Below, piece by piece: positions 46,001-56,645 of a DNA stretch of 64,000 nt. Origin of the DNA: Saksenaea vasiformis B4078 (Eukaryota > Mucoromycota > Mucoromycetes > Mucorales > Saksenaeaceae); assembly GCA_000697055.1 (NCBI GenBank), contig JNDT01001338.1, positions 1 through 64,000 on the forward strand. Reading direction: 5' to 3'. The stretch's first letter is position 1; each line of letters begins with the position of its first letter. Under the pieces are notes generated by a model that saw only the letters and a list, made by a program, of their open reading frames with translations, was not told the origin of the DNA and did not search any database. A program made the position numbers and the translations under genes.

Positions 46001-47170
46001 CATCGCTTCTGCTCGATATTTCTTCTGAATACCACGAACCAGGATTCATAGAGTAGCACGACCGAAAACTTCCGGATGTGGATGGATTTATGATGACAGG
46101 TCAATTACTTGTAAAGACGGCTCTGAAGCAGATCTAGGGGAGTTACAATAAAGTCTCTGCCACCAACAGATGCAAAAGAAAGAAAATGAGGAAGGTTCGA
46201 TCGGTAAGGCTGAAAGGTTATGCTCATTTGCTAAACTTTGGCATTTACACAGCCCATGGTAATTAATGTTTATGACACAAAAATAAGAGAGGGAAACTAT
46301 AAGAGCACAAATATTTTTAAATATCCGTGGTTTTACTTAATATGGCGTCTAAATATTTACATGCGGATTTGAAATCAACGTTTGCGTCAGATAAATATTA
46401 TGAGACGTCCAAGCCGAACAATTTTCGTGCTGGAGAGTGATACGTCTTTGCGCTGGGAAGTACGTCATTTTGCGTTAACCCACGGAATAGTTCGCGTCTG
46501 GATCACCAGAGTCTTGGCTCTTGATGGACACAAAATTTACATAGAGTGGCGTAACCTCTTTTTCAATAAACAGTGTATAATAGACGCGTGTATATATAGA
46601 ATGAGGTTGAAAACAGAGCATGGTAAGTGCTTCACATGATCATTCCCCTGTAACCGTGGAGTTGATTATACGAAAAAAAAAAATTCGTCTTTGATTGAGA
46701 TCATGGACCACGTCAACGCCTAAACTTTTATTAGTGAGAACAGCATACAAAGGTAGAGTGCTTAAATGCTCTTGTTCAAGTCGGTTTCTGCACCTATATC
46801 TATACAACCCAGTCCTCCTCGGAAGTAAGGCTAGACGAATGCTTTCCTCAGCGTAGAGTTTATCTGACGATATGAACGTGGCGTTTCCCGGCATGTCGGC
46901 TCCCATCCAGCCGATCAAGAACAGAGAATCACAAACAAGAAAAGATGGCTTTGGTACATAGATCTGCTACGAATAAAAGAATTTGCGCTAATTCGCTGCA
47001 TCTTTACATCTGTTACACCTAAGCATATCTTCCCCACAATGCACTGAATGCAGTTGTCACTTATTGGGGAAATTGACAGAGTTTACTTTTCGCAAAAAGG
47101 CGCCCCGCATTATAGAAACCCCAATTCCGCTCATCGCGGCGTCTCTATCCGAAATATGATCAATGACAAC
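43082..47170. repeat. Copy B of the diverged tandem segmental duplication
   Basis: Begins at GATCTGAAGTACAAACAGAG and follows the same order of landmarks as copy A, shortened by deletions (for example between about 43,860 and 43,900 relative to copy A). It ends near 47,170 after the region that matches copy A at about 42,330-42,560. Boundaries are approximate. Confidence 0.75.
45144..45608 (-). CDS. Unrecognised 136-residue protein, paralogue B
   Basis: Two exons (minus): 45417-45608 and 45144-45362, with a 54-nt intron; exon lengths are identical to paralogue A (192 and 219 bases). The protein begins MARLSSAIVKLLSPPSQ with the same Cys cluster (CSVSCPCRC). It continues REELSEAEKTRRKIINLYK, RSFGTKYYASDFLAAS, AFRVAMDVLPKHLKREEEME, and ends LYSNLPSFL. 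The sequence around the splice junction differs most (VREE|YDHTE against VCEE|IGHAE). The intron and flanks have diverged far more than exon 2. This implies that the protein has been kept under selection or converted between copies. Confidence 0.7.
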
Positions 47171-47200
47171 AGTTTCCCGACGGTTTATCACAATATCATT
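45609..47200. other. Gene-free right part of copy B
   Basis: An ATG frame at 46,400-46,639 (+) is not open in copy A and is not called. The sequence otherwise follows copy A. Confidence 0.4.
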
Positions 47201-49062
47201 CCGTTTTGTTTTTATTCCCTAAAGTAGTAATAGGCTTACCCGAGTTTGGAACATTGAGCCAGACCGAAATCGTTGTCATCTGTATGTTGACGGATCCTTC
47301 ACCTTTTTACTACTTCCCTGATTGTTCTCATAGATATGTTGCAGAATTGATCATATGGGTAGTGCATTATTTATGTGAAAGTAAAACAGCTACCACGTTG
47401 TGTATATGAGCAAAAGTAAATGAACTTACGTGGCGGAAGTATTTCGTGCAACATTGACATGTGGTCTTTTGCATAAAGTATAGAGACTATACAAAAGTTC
47501 AATGACGTTGGTTCGCATCCTACACATCTTCCTTCAATGAGATTGGACACAAAGTTCGACGACTTTAAAGGAGCACTTGAATAGACCATGGAAGTGAATT
47601 CTAACTGAGTCTTGTTATTGATCCTAGTTCGGAATCGTACATCATCACCTCGAAGTCTCCTTCCTTAGACGTATTTGTCGCAGACGACGTGGCAAAGATC
47701 ATCGATTGGTCGATGTCGCTTAATCCGACCAGTGATAGAGATATTTATGACGTATGGGCATACAGATACATGACCATGCTGCAGTCGTGGAGACCACACA
47801 TCAAAATAAGGTCACTCATGAGAACTAGAGACGTCAACCGTGATTATTAAACTTACCTGTGACGTAGAGTGCTCAAGACGTCAGCGATTCTATGGTCCGG
47901 CATATCTGCCACGAAAAAGGGCGTGCACTTACACGTGCACGTTTCCATTAGGCACACGAGGTCAATTTTTTTCTTACCTGCCCGCAAATCTGTCCTCAAA
48001 CAATGGTAGCTTCCACGTAATGAGACGCCTTCGAAGAAGTTGTGGGAGACCAGCTGATTATAGATGCCGAATCGTCCGGAAAGGGAAAGAAAGAGTATCG
48101 GGTGATCAAGGACAGAGTGAGGCAGATGAGCAACAGTAGACCAATTCGGTCGTTAGTGGCAGCTTGAAGGAAACCCTGTTTTCCTATGGGATTCAAAAAG
48201 CTATACAGGCTTGTGGCCTCATATCAGTCTTATTATTTTGAACTGTACGTAGTTTGCAGACATTACTTGGGAACCAAGCGAAAAAGAGTTTTTAGACGAG
48301 ATTGAGAGCAATCCTTTCCTCGACATTGCTTCTGATCTCGACAGGGCGATTGCCACAATATTGAAAAAAAAGCAGATACTCTGAACTACATCGACTTGTC
48401 GATAGTCAAGTAGGTGTAACTCCATCTCATTATTAAACGGATGAAGGAAAGTGATAACATCGAGATTCTCGAAAATCAGTTTCTTCGTTTCAGAGACTCT
48501 CGTTGTCTGGTGGTATCAACCTTTTAAGCCCTGCACATGTCTCCCGACTCATCACCTACCTGCCAGCTGATATTTGACAGCATCAGCTTGAAAAACTGAT
48601 TGGCGAATTTAAGTCTCACGATTGGAGCCAGAAGTCCTATTTATTGTTTGAGCAGATATCCAAGGAGATGTACGTACGTACTTGTTACAGTAATGAGAAC
48701 CGCCATTACAGGAAATTATCTTAACTATCACAAAAACTTAGCCAAGTCCTCGCAAGCTCTCACAAAAATCTTACGAAAGCGACGAAATTCAATATTTTTC
48801 CCGTAGTGGCAGAGGACTAGAGGTGATGCAGCATCTGGAGATCTATCACGACAAAATGAGTGACGCTGAGTATGACAACATTTCCTTAATTGGTGAACAA
48901 AATTACACACGCAGCCAGGACGGTTCGGGACAGAGATTATGCAGCTTACATCAACAGGCAGAAAAGAAGAATAGTCTTGCAATTGACATCTTTAGCGGTG
49001 ACGTTGAAGTCAAACAGAGTCGAAGAATAAAAAATATAATTCATGCGTCTCTTTACACGTAG
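47200..49062 (+). pseudogene. Chain of decayed coding segments of unknown family
   Basis: On the plus strand several segments have clear coding character but cannot be joined into one model. They are: VIGLPEFGTLSQTEIVVICM (about 47,224); SPSLDVFVADDVAKIIDWSM (about 47,660); FEEVVGDQLIIDAESSGKGK (about 48,030); DITWEPSEKEFLDEIESNPF (about 48,258); LIGEFKSHDWSQKSYLLFEQ (about 48,590); and GLEVMQHLEIYHDKMSDAEY (about 48,815), which runs to a stop at 49,062. Some boundaries carry plausible GT or AG sites. Either an intron-rich gene or, more likely given the repeat-rich setting, a decayed mobile-element gene. The family was not recognised. Confidence 0.4.
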
Positions 49063-49903
49063 ATTATTCTAGTGGAAACCTCATCTCGAAACATTTCTAT
49101 GCCCTGTGATAAGGCATAGGGAAGCCTATCACTGAAGCAATGAACTAACTCAACGTCAACATGATGTACCACTTTCGGTGGAGCATTCCCCTTTCTTAAG
49201 ATATTTTACGCTTTCCAATAGGATACTAAGAAATACATTGCCTAAAAATGAGCTACTCTAACGCAAGATCCAGTGAACTATTGATTGGATGACAGTAAAG
49301 ATATGTACTCGACGCACAGGGTCCATCTGGATATGACGCAGAGTAATTTCAAATAGACGCAAAATCATGGGGAAAGGCCCGTAAACGGCTGCGATAAAGC
49401 TATTCTTAGCGATCGACAATGCATGAATACATGATACCAAGCGTATCAAGACTTTGTTGACTATTGATTGTGTATACTTGCCAAGATAATCCAATTCCAA
49501 AGTTTGGGCTCAAGTTGTTATATGTAAACAAAAGGATCGTCCGTAACATGAAGCTTGAAGTTGATGTATTTTGTTTACCAATGAGCTCCCTCTTGGAACC
49601 ATCATATCTAAATCAGAGGGACATTACCGAGGTTAATGATCGAAGATCATTTGGAACGGGTGCTGCGGCAGCTATCATACAGGTTACCAAATTTGGTAAT
49701 TCAAGTCTCACCGTGCGCGCCGATTCGGCAAACCCTGTTGCTCAGTACACCTTGCTCTCTGCATTACGTGCGCGCACCTTCGGCTACCCCAAGGCGAAGG
49801 TATTGGATCAAACCATATGCACTGCATTACTAGCTGCTGCGGTGTAGGTTAGGAAAACTATAAAAAGGCTGTTTCCATGATGAACAAGTTATTGTTTTAA
49901 AGC
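49063..49903. other. Spacer with one uncertain ORF
   Basis: A plus frame at about 49,550-49,847 (RRSFGTGAAAAIIQVTKFG, then FGYPKAKVLDQTICTALL) is open for about 100 codons from its ATG but lacks a recognisable motif. It may be a remnant. Bases 49,068-49,150 contain ATGCCCTGTGATAAGGCAT, an inverted-repeat-like string resembling CTATGCCTTAACACAAGGCAT at about 57,132. Confidence 0.3.
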
Positions 49904-51100
49904 ATGTCTGTAACATTGAAAGTGACTATTGGAGACCATACACGCCGCCTTGATCTACCTCGCGACACGACATGGGATGACCTGTGTATTCGGCTGAGGT
50001 CCTTATTCTCGATCCAAGATGGTCCTCCCATTGTCCTTTTCTATCACGATAACAGCGATCGCATTACAATCTCATCGAATATGGAACTGGAGCAACTTCT
50101 GAACTGCTCTTCCACAAGCCAATTTCATTTTTTCGACGCCTCGACTGATGGTGCCCAAAGGGATCACTCGTTTGCCTCTAGATTTGAACAGTTTGGACAA
50201 CTGATCGATCGACACCAACAAATAGTTCAGCATCCGGGCGTTGCTCGCACCATGAATGAACTAGCTGCAACACTTATAACAAGTGACAGACCTATCGACT
50301 TTGATGCAGTGGATACATGGCTAGAAACGTTTCCTCGACAATATATCAGTGAAAGCCATGATCGGGAACCGGTACGCCGCCGCCGCCGCCACCATCATCA
50401 CCACCGTCATGTTTTGGAGCGACGAGGCCATCGCTACGAAGGTGAACATAGCGCACGCACTGGAGAGCCGGAACAAAGCCGAGACGAAGTCATTGGCACT
50501 GTCCCCACAACAGAGACAGTAGCTGCCCAACCGAGCTCTTCAGGGACGAAAACAAGCACTGATCAAGCACAAGCCAGCTCTCATCCAGAAGAAGTGCATC
50601 AGCAACTCACTCTTCCAGGAAAACATTGTTTTGACCATTTCTCCCCTAAATTCCATCGGCGCGACGATTCATGCGTAGCTCATCATCATCATGACAGACA
50701 TATTCACCGGCAACTGGCCCGATGTGGTAGACGGGGACCGCACAAGTTTGCAAAACATGCACGACACCATCATAAGCATCATTTGAGACGTGGTGGGGAG
50801 GATGGCTATTCTAGCGATAGTAGCACGAGCAGCAGTACCACCAGCAGCAGCAGTAGTAGTAGCAGTGACAGCTCAAGCAATTCATCTTCCGACAAAGACA
50901 TGAAGCGAAAACGTAAAGGGCGCCAATATCACCATTTCCCTCGCCACCGTCCCCACCATGCATATCGTGGATGCCGTAGCCGTAGTCGAAGCCGTGGCGC
51001 CACAAAACGTGGACACTGCCATGCTCGACGCGCTGGCCACTGTCACCCATTTTACCACGACTTCTCAAAGAAAGGAACTGCCATTGATCCTGTAAACTAG
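49904..51100 (+). CDS. PB1-domain protein with His/Arg- and Ser-rich tail
   Basis: Single-exon gene of 398 codons; ATG 49,904 is close to the frame's opening. Residues 1-80 fit a PB1 (ubiquitin-fold) domain: VTLKVTIGDHTRRLDLPRD, TWDDLCIRLRSLF, IVLFYHDNSDRITISSNMEL and EQLLN. The acidic D-x-D-type cluster is weak (HDNSD, residues 49-53) and the basic patch is mild (K6, R14, R15). After a short helical part (PGVARTMNELAATLI) the sequence becomes low-complexity: RRRRRHHHHHR, several HHHH clusters, a Ser-only run and an RS-like SRSRSRG block. PB1 domains form heterotypic scaffolds; the His clusters could bind metal. The first domain is fairly sure, the function is not known. Confidence 0.75.
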   Translation: MSVTLKVTIGDHTRRLDLPRDTTWDDLCIRLRSLFSIQDGPPIVLFYHDNSDRITISSNMELEQLLNCSSTSQFHFFDASTDGAQRDHSFASRFEQFGQLIDRHQQIVQHPGVARTMNELAATLITSDRPIDFDAVDTWLETFPRQYISESHDREPVRRRRRHHHHHRHVLERRGHRYEGEHSARTGEPEQSRDEVIGTVPTTETVAAQPSSSGTKTSTDQAQASSHPEEVHQQLTLPGKHCFDHFSPKFHRRDDSCVAHHHHDRHIHRQLARCGRRGPHKFAKHARHHHKHHLRRGGEDGYSSDSSTSSSTTSSSSSSSSDSSSNSSSDKDMKRKRKGRQYHHFPRHRPHHAYRGCRSRSRSRGATKRGHCHARRAGHCHPFYHDFSKKGTAIDPVN

Positions 51101-51646
51101 TTTGATTCCAAACCTTCATTGATATTAAGAAAAGAAAAAAACAGATGAAAAAGAAGAATCGAAAAAAAATATACGTAAATAGTTACTTATAGTCATATTC
51201 AAAATAAAAATACACGTTCTCAACCGAGAACTTCAATACAAACGTTTGTTTGCAGTAATAGTACGATACCATGTCATCGTTTCTTGTTCACTCTTGTCAC
51301 AGTGGCTACACTGATGGAAGGACGTTGTGTAACTCATTCATCGGAAAAACAAAGTTAGCTTAAAAGGCCGGTTGAGGCTTTCCCTACCTTTGTGGGGTTT
51401 GCCCCTTTATGGAGGTGAAAAAGGTACTGAAAAGGCATCCAATTATGTACTATATATCTGTGGGTTTACACATAAATTACAACTGAGTGGACGGTCCTGC
51501 TTTTAAGCTTACCTCCGGAAAGTTGGCCGGTAGGACATACAGACACGTCGCAGGACAAAAAGGAGCGATAGCTTATGAGTAGCGTACAAATATGGGACAA
51601 TGGCTGTGTGTGGATCATAAATAAGTACAACTGTAGAGACACGATT
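51101..51646. other. Spacer left of the transposase-like gene
   Basis: AT-rich, no gene. I looked for terminal inverted repeats of the transposon in this flank and found none that I could pair with confidence. Confidence 0.4.
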
Positions 51647-54600
51647 TTATTCGCTATTGAGAGAATCTCCAGTTTCTGTCTCTTCATCCGCATCAGAAGA
51701 TTCATTTTCAATGTCTCCAGATGCATCGGTTTCTTCGTCATGGTCTATATTTTCGTCGATAGTAGCGTTTTCTAGATCTCCCCATTCAATGATCTGCCGT
51801 AGTTGTGGAATCCAAGGATCGATCATAGACCATGTGTACCGATCGATATCGTGGTTTAGCAGCTATTGCTTGTAGAACCCGCTAGGGGCACGACCAGATG
51901 CAAAATCGGGAACCACATGAACAGACTGTTCTATGTCCTCTACGTGTGCAATAAAAAGTCCTCTATAGTTCTGTCGGAAAGCAGGAAAAAGTATCCGCAT
52001 TCCAGTGATGTGATTGTCTTTGATAGTGATGAATCTACGACAGAGACAAAGAGACAAAGCTCTGCCTTTGTACTCTGCTGTGAAGAAGCAAAGAACCTGT
52101 CCATAGTGACGACCGTGTCCTTTATCCTTGAATGCTGCGTAGTCGTACCGTTTGCGCCCGTGAAACTGATCTCGCGCATGAAGTCTATCTTCCACCGGAA
52201 GGCCATCGTCATCATAATCACTTATATTCAGCGTGTAATATACAGTGATCTATAATAAAGAAAACATACGTGATAAGCATAAGAGAAGAATTCAATTCGT
52301 TTTGTGTTACTCTTTCGGAATCTAGAGCAGGCATCCTATTTATGCTTCTAGTCGCAGTATGACCTTCAACCTCGGTATCTAGAAAGGCTCTAGCCAACGT
52401 TTTGACGCATGCAAATTCTGCGTCCAGTATTGTCAAATCGCTTATCGTATTAGGTGTTTGTGCTTGTGATTTTAAACTGTACGTTTTTGAAGGTATAGAT
52501 GCTGCTGACAGAGGTTGAAATGGATACGGCACACGCGTGTTTGAATCCAAGAGTATATCACGCCGTTCAATGTGCCGAGCCATCTGGAAATGTATGTATA
52601 TTAATGGTCTGCTGCAAAAGATGAGGTCGCTACCTGGATTACGGATTCATTCATGTGTCTTCTGTTCATCCGCTTCGCTGGACGTTTTGCATCTCTCTGA
52701 TGCTGATGCTCAGTTTGTTGCGTACTGTACCCGTTCACTGGTCCTCTACTTCTGATGTCCTTTGAATACTTGGAAAGCATATGGTTCTTTGGGAACGCGA
52801 ATTGACTCTGTTATCTCATATGGATGTTACTAGACTGTATACAACACGTGCTTAATTATCTTTGAATGCATTTTAAATATCGCACTTAGTCTCCTATACT
52901 GTTCCAAAGACTCTTCCATCTCATTCAAAGTTGCGTCTGTATGTTCTTTGCTTGTTGCGTGATGGAAAAAATCAATAAAATACCGTATAGATATGCATAC
53001 TTGATCATCAATGAGGTCATAAGTACATGGGAGCAGTAATTAATATCAATGAATGAATAGAACAACACCGAGATGAGCGAGTATCAGAAACATACTGCCA
53101 TATGATCCTTCAACTCGCAATATGTAGGGTTCTTCAGGCTACCCAAGAAAAACCCATTTCGGAACGAGCGATGGTTTCTGTAAGGCGGAATCTCTGCAGC
53201 TCTACATATCGAATGCTAAAGATTGATGAACATCTCTTGATTTTGTACCTTCTGCCAACTTCGTTAACTCCGAAGTTATTTGTATGCTGCTTTCTAATCA
53301 TTTCTTCAATCCCGTTCAGTAGGTGCTTATAAACTCCTCCTAATTGATGGAGATCATCCACTAGTATGCTGTCATATATGTCGAAGTTGGGAACGTTCCA
53401 GAAAGCATTCTAGTTTTACAATCATCTATAACGCGCAAGTCCCAAGGAATCGTCCAATACTTGCCTCCACAAGGTTGAAGGAATAAGCGCGGCACATTTT
53501 TTCTGCCTGATCTCTTTGACCTTCAGCAGCTAATGCTTGTGCATGACTGTACATCACTCTCATAATATCTGTGGTACGTAGGTGAGTACCCGCTGATGGC
53601 GACTGTGCAAAGTTAGCGGTTCGTTCAAAACACCTTGGGCACCCCCTGAGAGTGTTCCCGTGTTTGGTTAGAGTCAGGAGTCTCCTAATTGTTAAGAGGT
53701 ACTTTGTCATCCAAAATAATTATAAAACATCACTTACTGCTCGGGCAGATCGGCGGTGTAATACGCTAGGGCTGTATGCAGCGATAGATATTGTTGTATG
53801 GCCCTCGCATCATGAGCGAGACACTAATGATATCAACTGAGTATGGATATGTTATGGCGTATCCTGTACTCAAACTCATTAATGCCTCTGAACGGCTTCA
53901 ACGCTATAGTCAGGCAATGCTGAAATACTGCTTGTTTTGCAAGCCGGAACCAAGGTGACGCGCTAAATTTAGGCGGTTCTATTACCGGAAAAAATGCTAG
54001 TACGCGGCTTGCGTTTGCCTTTTCCTTGTTTCTAATTGAGACGGGCGTGTTCCCTTCAAAATAAGATCTTATTTAGTATCATCTGAGATATAGAATAATG
54101 ATAACCTAATTTTAGGTATAGAGGCCAAGCTTTATGACGCCCATGTCCAGACACCACTGTTTGATCCGACGACAGCATTATTGCCAAAAGGACGTCTCCC
54201 GCGGGTATTTTTTTCTTTTTCTCTCTTCTTTAATTCACATGGAGTATGAATACTATGTTTTATAATTCTGTTACCTGCAAATCTTCCCACCACTCGCTGT
54301 TATAAAGATCGGTGTATATTCTTTGACCATCCCTCGTCGTTACAGCCGCACTGAGGATTGTTTGTTCCCAAAAAGCGACATGGCTAAACAAATGCTCTGC
54401 CAAATCGCGTATATTGCGACATACAAACTGAATAGTACCGATCTCATTCGTGAATTCTTCCTTGCGTTCCAAGGGAAAATCAGCAATGTGGTCAAGGTCA
54501 AGCTTATGAGCAACAAACGGCTAATGCGAGGAGTTAGCGCATATGTGAAACAAATGGTCATAAAGGACGCACCGTACTAAGACTCTGTTTATCAGGTTGA

Positions 54601-55273
54601 GCTATTTTGCGGTTCAGTTGATCAATAGATGTTGTGCTAATGTGTATCGCTTGCTTTGAGCGATATACGTCATCGACAACCCTCTGAACTATCTTCACCA
54701 ATCTAATTACAGGTCAGGCGCAATTACATGCGATCGCACTACCTACCGCTCATAATGGCGCTTTGACAACTCTGCATCTATCGCAAAGATGGCCAGATCT
54801 TTTTCCACGCTCGACATGTTATCAGTCACATCTGACCTTTGATCGATTCCATAGACACGAGCAGGTTCGCCAATTCTCTCTATAGAAGTTCTATCAGAGA
54901 TTAACCAAATAAATGATACTTTACCTTCCTGAATGTCAATCGTTTCCTGCTCTTCGGTACCAAGGTCTTCATCTCTTACAAAGTTACCAGCGCTTCCCGC
55001 ATCAGTATCACCAATTAACGTATCCATCTTATAGCAATCATCACTGTTTTCAGTTATCTAATGTTCCAAAGTTATTATCTACCGGACGGAGCTGTAACAA
55101 ACCATGTTGTCTCTCTGTAATGATGTTCGAACACCAGTATTAGCTTGATTGCGACCCAATAGCGGCGTAGCTGCATCATAATGAATAGCGTGTATGTGCG
55201 CAGAAAGTGCTTTGAGGCTTTTAAATGGCCGTGATTTGTTACATTCAGGATAGGGACACGCATTGATATTCAT
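51647..55273 (-). mobile_element. Decayed Plavaka/KDZ-like DNA transposon, transposase gene
   Basis: Minus-strand gene with many introns. It starts with a C2H2 finger (ACPYPECNKSRPFKSLKALS, then AHIHAIH) at 55,273. Conserved landmarks follow in the order expected for Plavaka-type transposases: YTDLYNSEWWEDLQ (about 54,300); LAIMLSSDQTVVSGHGRHKA and WPLYLKL; GNTPVSIRNKEKANASRVLA and FFPVIEPP; HTALAYYTADLPEQ; GCPRCFERT; CRAYSFNLVE; NAFWNVPNFDIYDSILVDDL followed by HQLGGVYKHLL; FFHHATSKEHTDATLNEMEE; and KGHGRHYGQVLCFFTAEYKG (about 52,100). The acidic C-terminus ends at 51,647. Signs of decay: an in-frame TAG at 51,863-51,865 inside the C-terminal domain, and frames that cannot be joined by GT-AG splicing near 53,040-53,100 and 53,700. 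It is therefore most likely a non-autonomous relic. Confidence 0.75.
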
Positions 55274-55371
55274 GGTGTACGAAATGCGGAAGACAAGTGC
55301 AAAAATTCGAAGTCACGTTGTACAAAAGTGTGTAAAAGGTTAGCCGCAGCACTTTGGTCTGACTTTTCCTT

Positions 55372-56645
55372 ATGCCGCCTAGAAAAAAAGCCAGAACACC
55401 TCAAGCTGCTCATAGCGCTAGATCCTCAGAGCCACGAAGGGATCTTAGTATTACTAGTTAGAACCTTATTGGCACGTTAAGTAAGAATTTGTTCCAGGGG
55501 CGAGTGCGGCAAATGCAGGTCTTGGTTCTGTTCCGCCCGATTTCGCGAGTGATTTCCCATTACGGGATGCGTCAAACCTGCACCCTAGCCATTTAAGCAT
55601 CAGAGCGTAACTCTCTGGGCATGCACTTTGATCAGTTACTGACAACAGTAATAGTACTTCTGATATCATCGATTTCGACATGAATCTGTCAGAAAATACC
55701 ACTGGAACGTAAGTCTATTGATTGGTACAGTATTTTTCAGAATGCTTGATTCCGTAATTACCTAGAGAGATCTTACACATATCTACCGATACTTCAGATA
55801 TGCAGAAACTTAAGGAGGGCATCCAGTGTGGGTGCTATCTGCATAACGCGTTTCCTACGTATGAGCAACAGGAGAGATATTGTCTCGATATCGTAAAAGA
55901 TATCCATGGAATTTCATCGGATGATAATCGATACACGATCAAAAGCGATTTGGTGCGATTTGTAGGTCTAGGTTAGTAACTTATTTGTTGTAATCATTTG
56001 CTATAGTACGGTCGAATCACGAGTGAAAAGAGGACGTCCCTTCATCAAGCGGTGTTACGCTGGATAGAATCATTCGAATTTCTCGTTCGAAGACTTTCCG
56101 ATAGAAAGGACTCGGACTAAACAAATGCTATATTCTTATCTATTGGAACACAGGAGGTAAGCCTGTGTTAAGAGACATATGTTCCAGATTTTCCTCTTTA
56201 GAATCCTTCGACAAGGTTATCGCAGCGATGGTGATATCTTTTACAACAGTGTCATCGCTAATTGCATCCAGTACACTCTCCTGAATTGCAACGGTGGCCC
56301 TCCGCGCTTCCTCCCTTGCCCCAGCCTCATACCCAAGGAGACGATATGTCTGATAACAATGATGGTATTTAACCTTGGGCTAAAGACGTTGTTAGTTTCT
56401 GATATTATGCAAAGCTCCTTTTTCGTTTGGCGACACTGACAGGCGATGACGCCGCAAGTTCTGCCGCTAGTGGCACGCAGTCTAGCGAAACCTCTTCCTG
56501 GAGAACCTTGTACGACAGCCTTGTTTTCGGCGCAGAAGGAGCCACTTTCCGGTGGACAGAAATCGAGAAACTAATTACAGAAAACCTGGTTGACATAACA
56601 GGAGAATACAACGGATGGACTCCACATAAATTGCTGTATGGATAG
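55372..56645 (+). CDS. Unrecognised multi-exon gene divergent from the transposase gene
   Basis: Exons that join in phase: 55372-55456 (MPPRKKARTPQAAHSARSSE), 55498-55606, 55649-55708, 55766-55961 (LKEGIQCGCYLHNAFPTYEQ, then LDIVKDIHG) and from 56007 (YGRITSEKRTSLHQAVLRWI). The middle, about 56,070-56,430, I cannot resolve; one frame reads GYRSDGDIFYNSVIANCIQY. The last exon begins after the acceptor at 56,441 or so (GDDAASSAASGTQSSETSSW) and ends EYNGWTPHKLLYG at 56,645. The basic N-terminus could be a nuclear signal. The central part vaguely recalls the fungal DUF6532-type proteins common near transposons; this is a guess. The start lies 98 bases from the transposase start, so both may be parts of one element. 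Confidence 0.5.

Noticed and set aside
47510..47590. tRNA-like B-box (GGTTCGCATCC)
   Set aside because: No A-box or foldable cloverleaf around it. I did not find any convincing tRNA or rRNA gene in the window.
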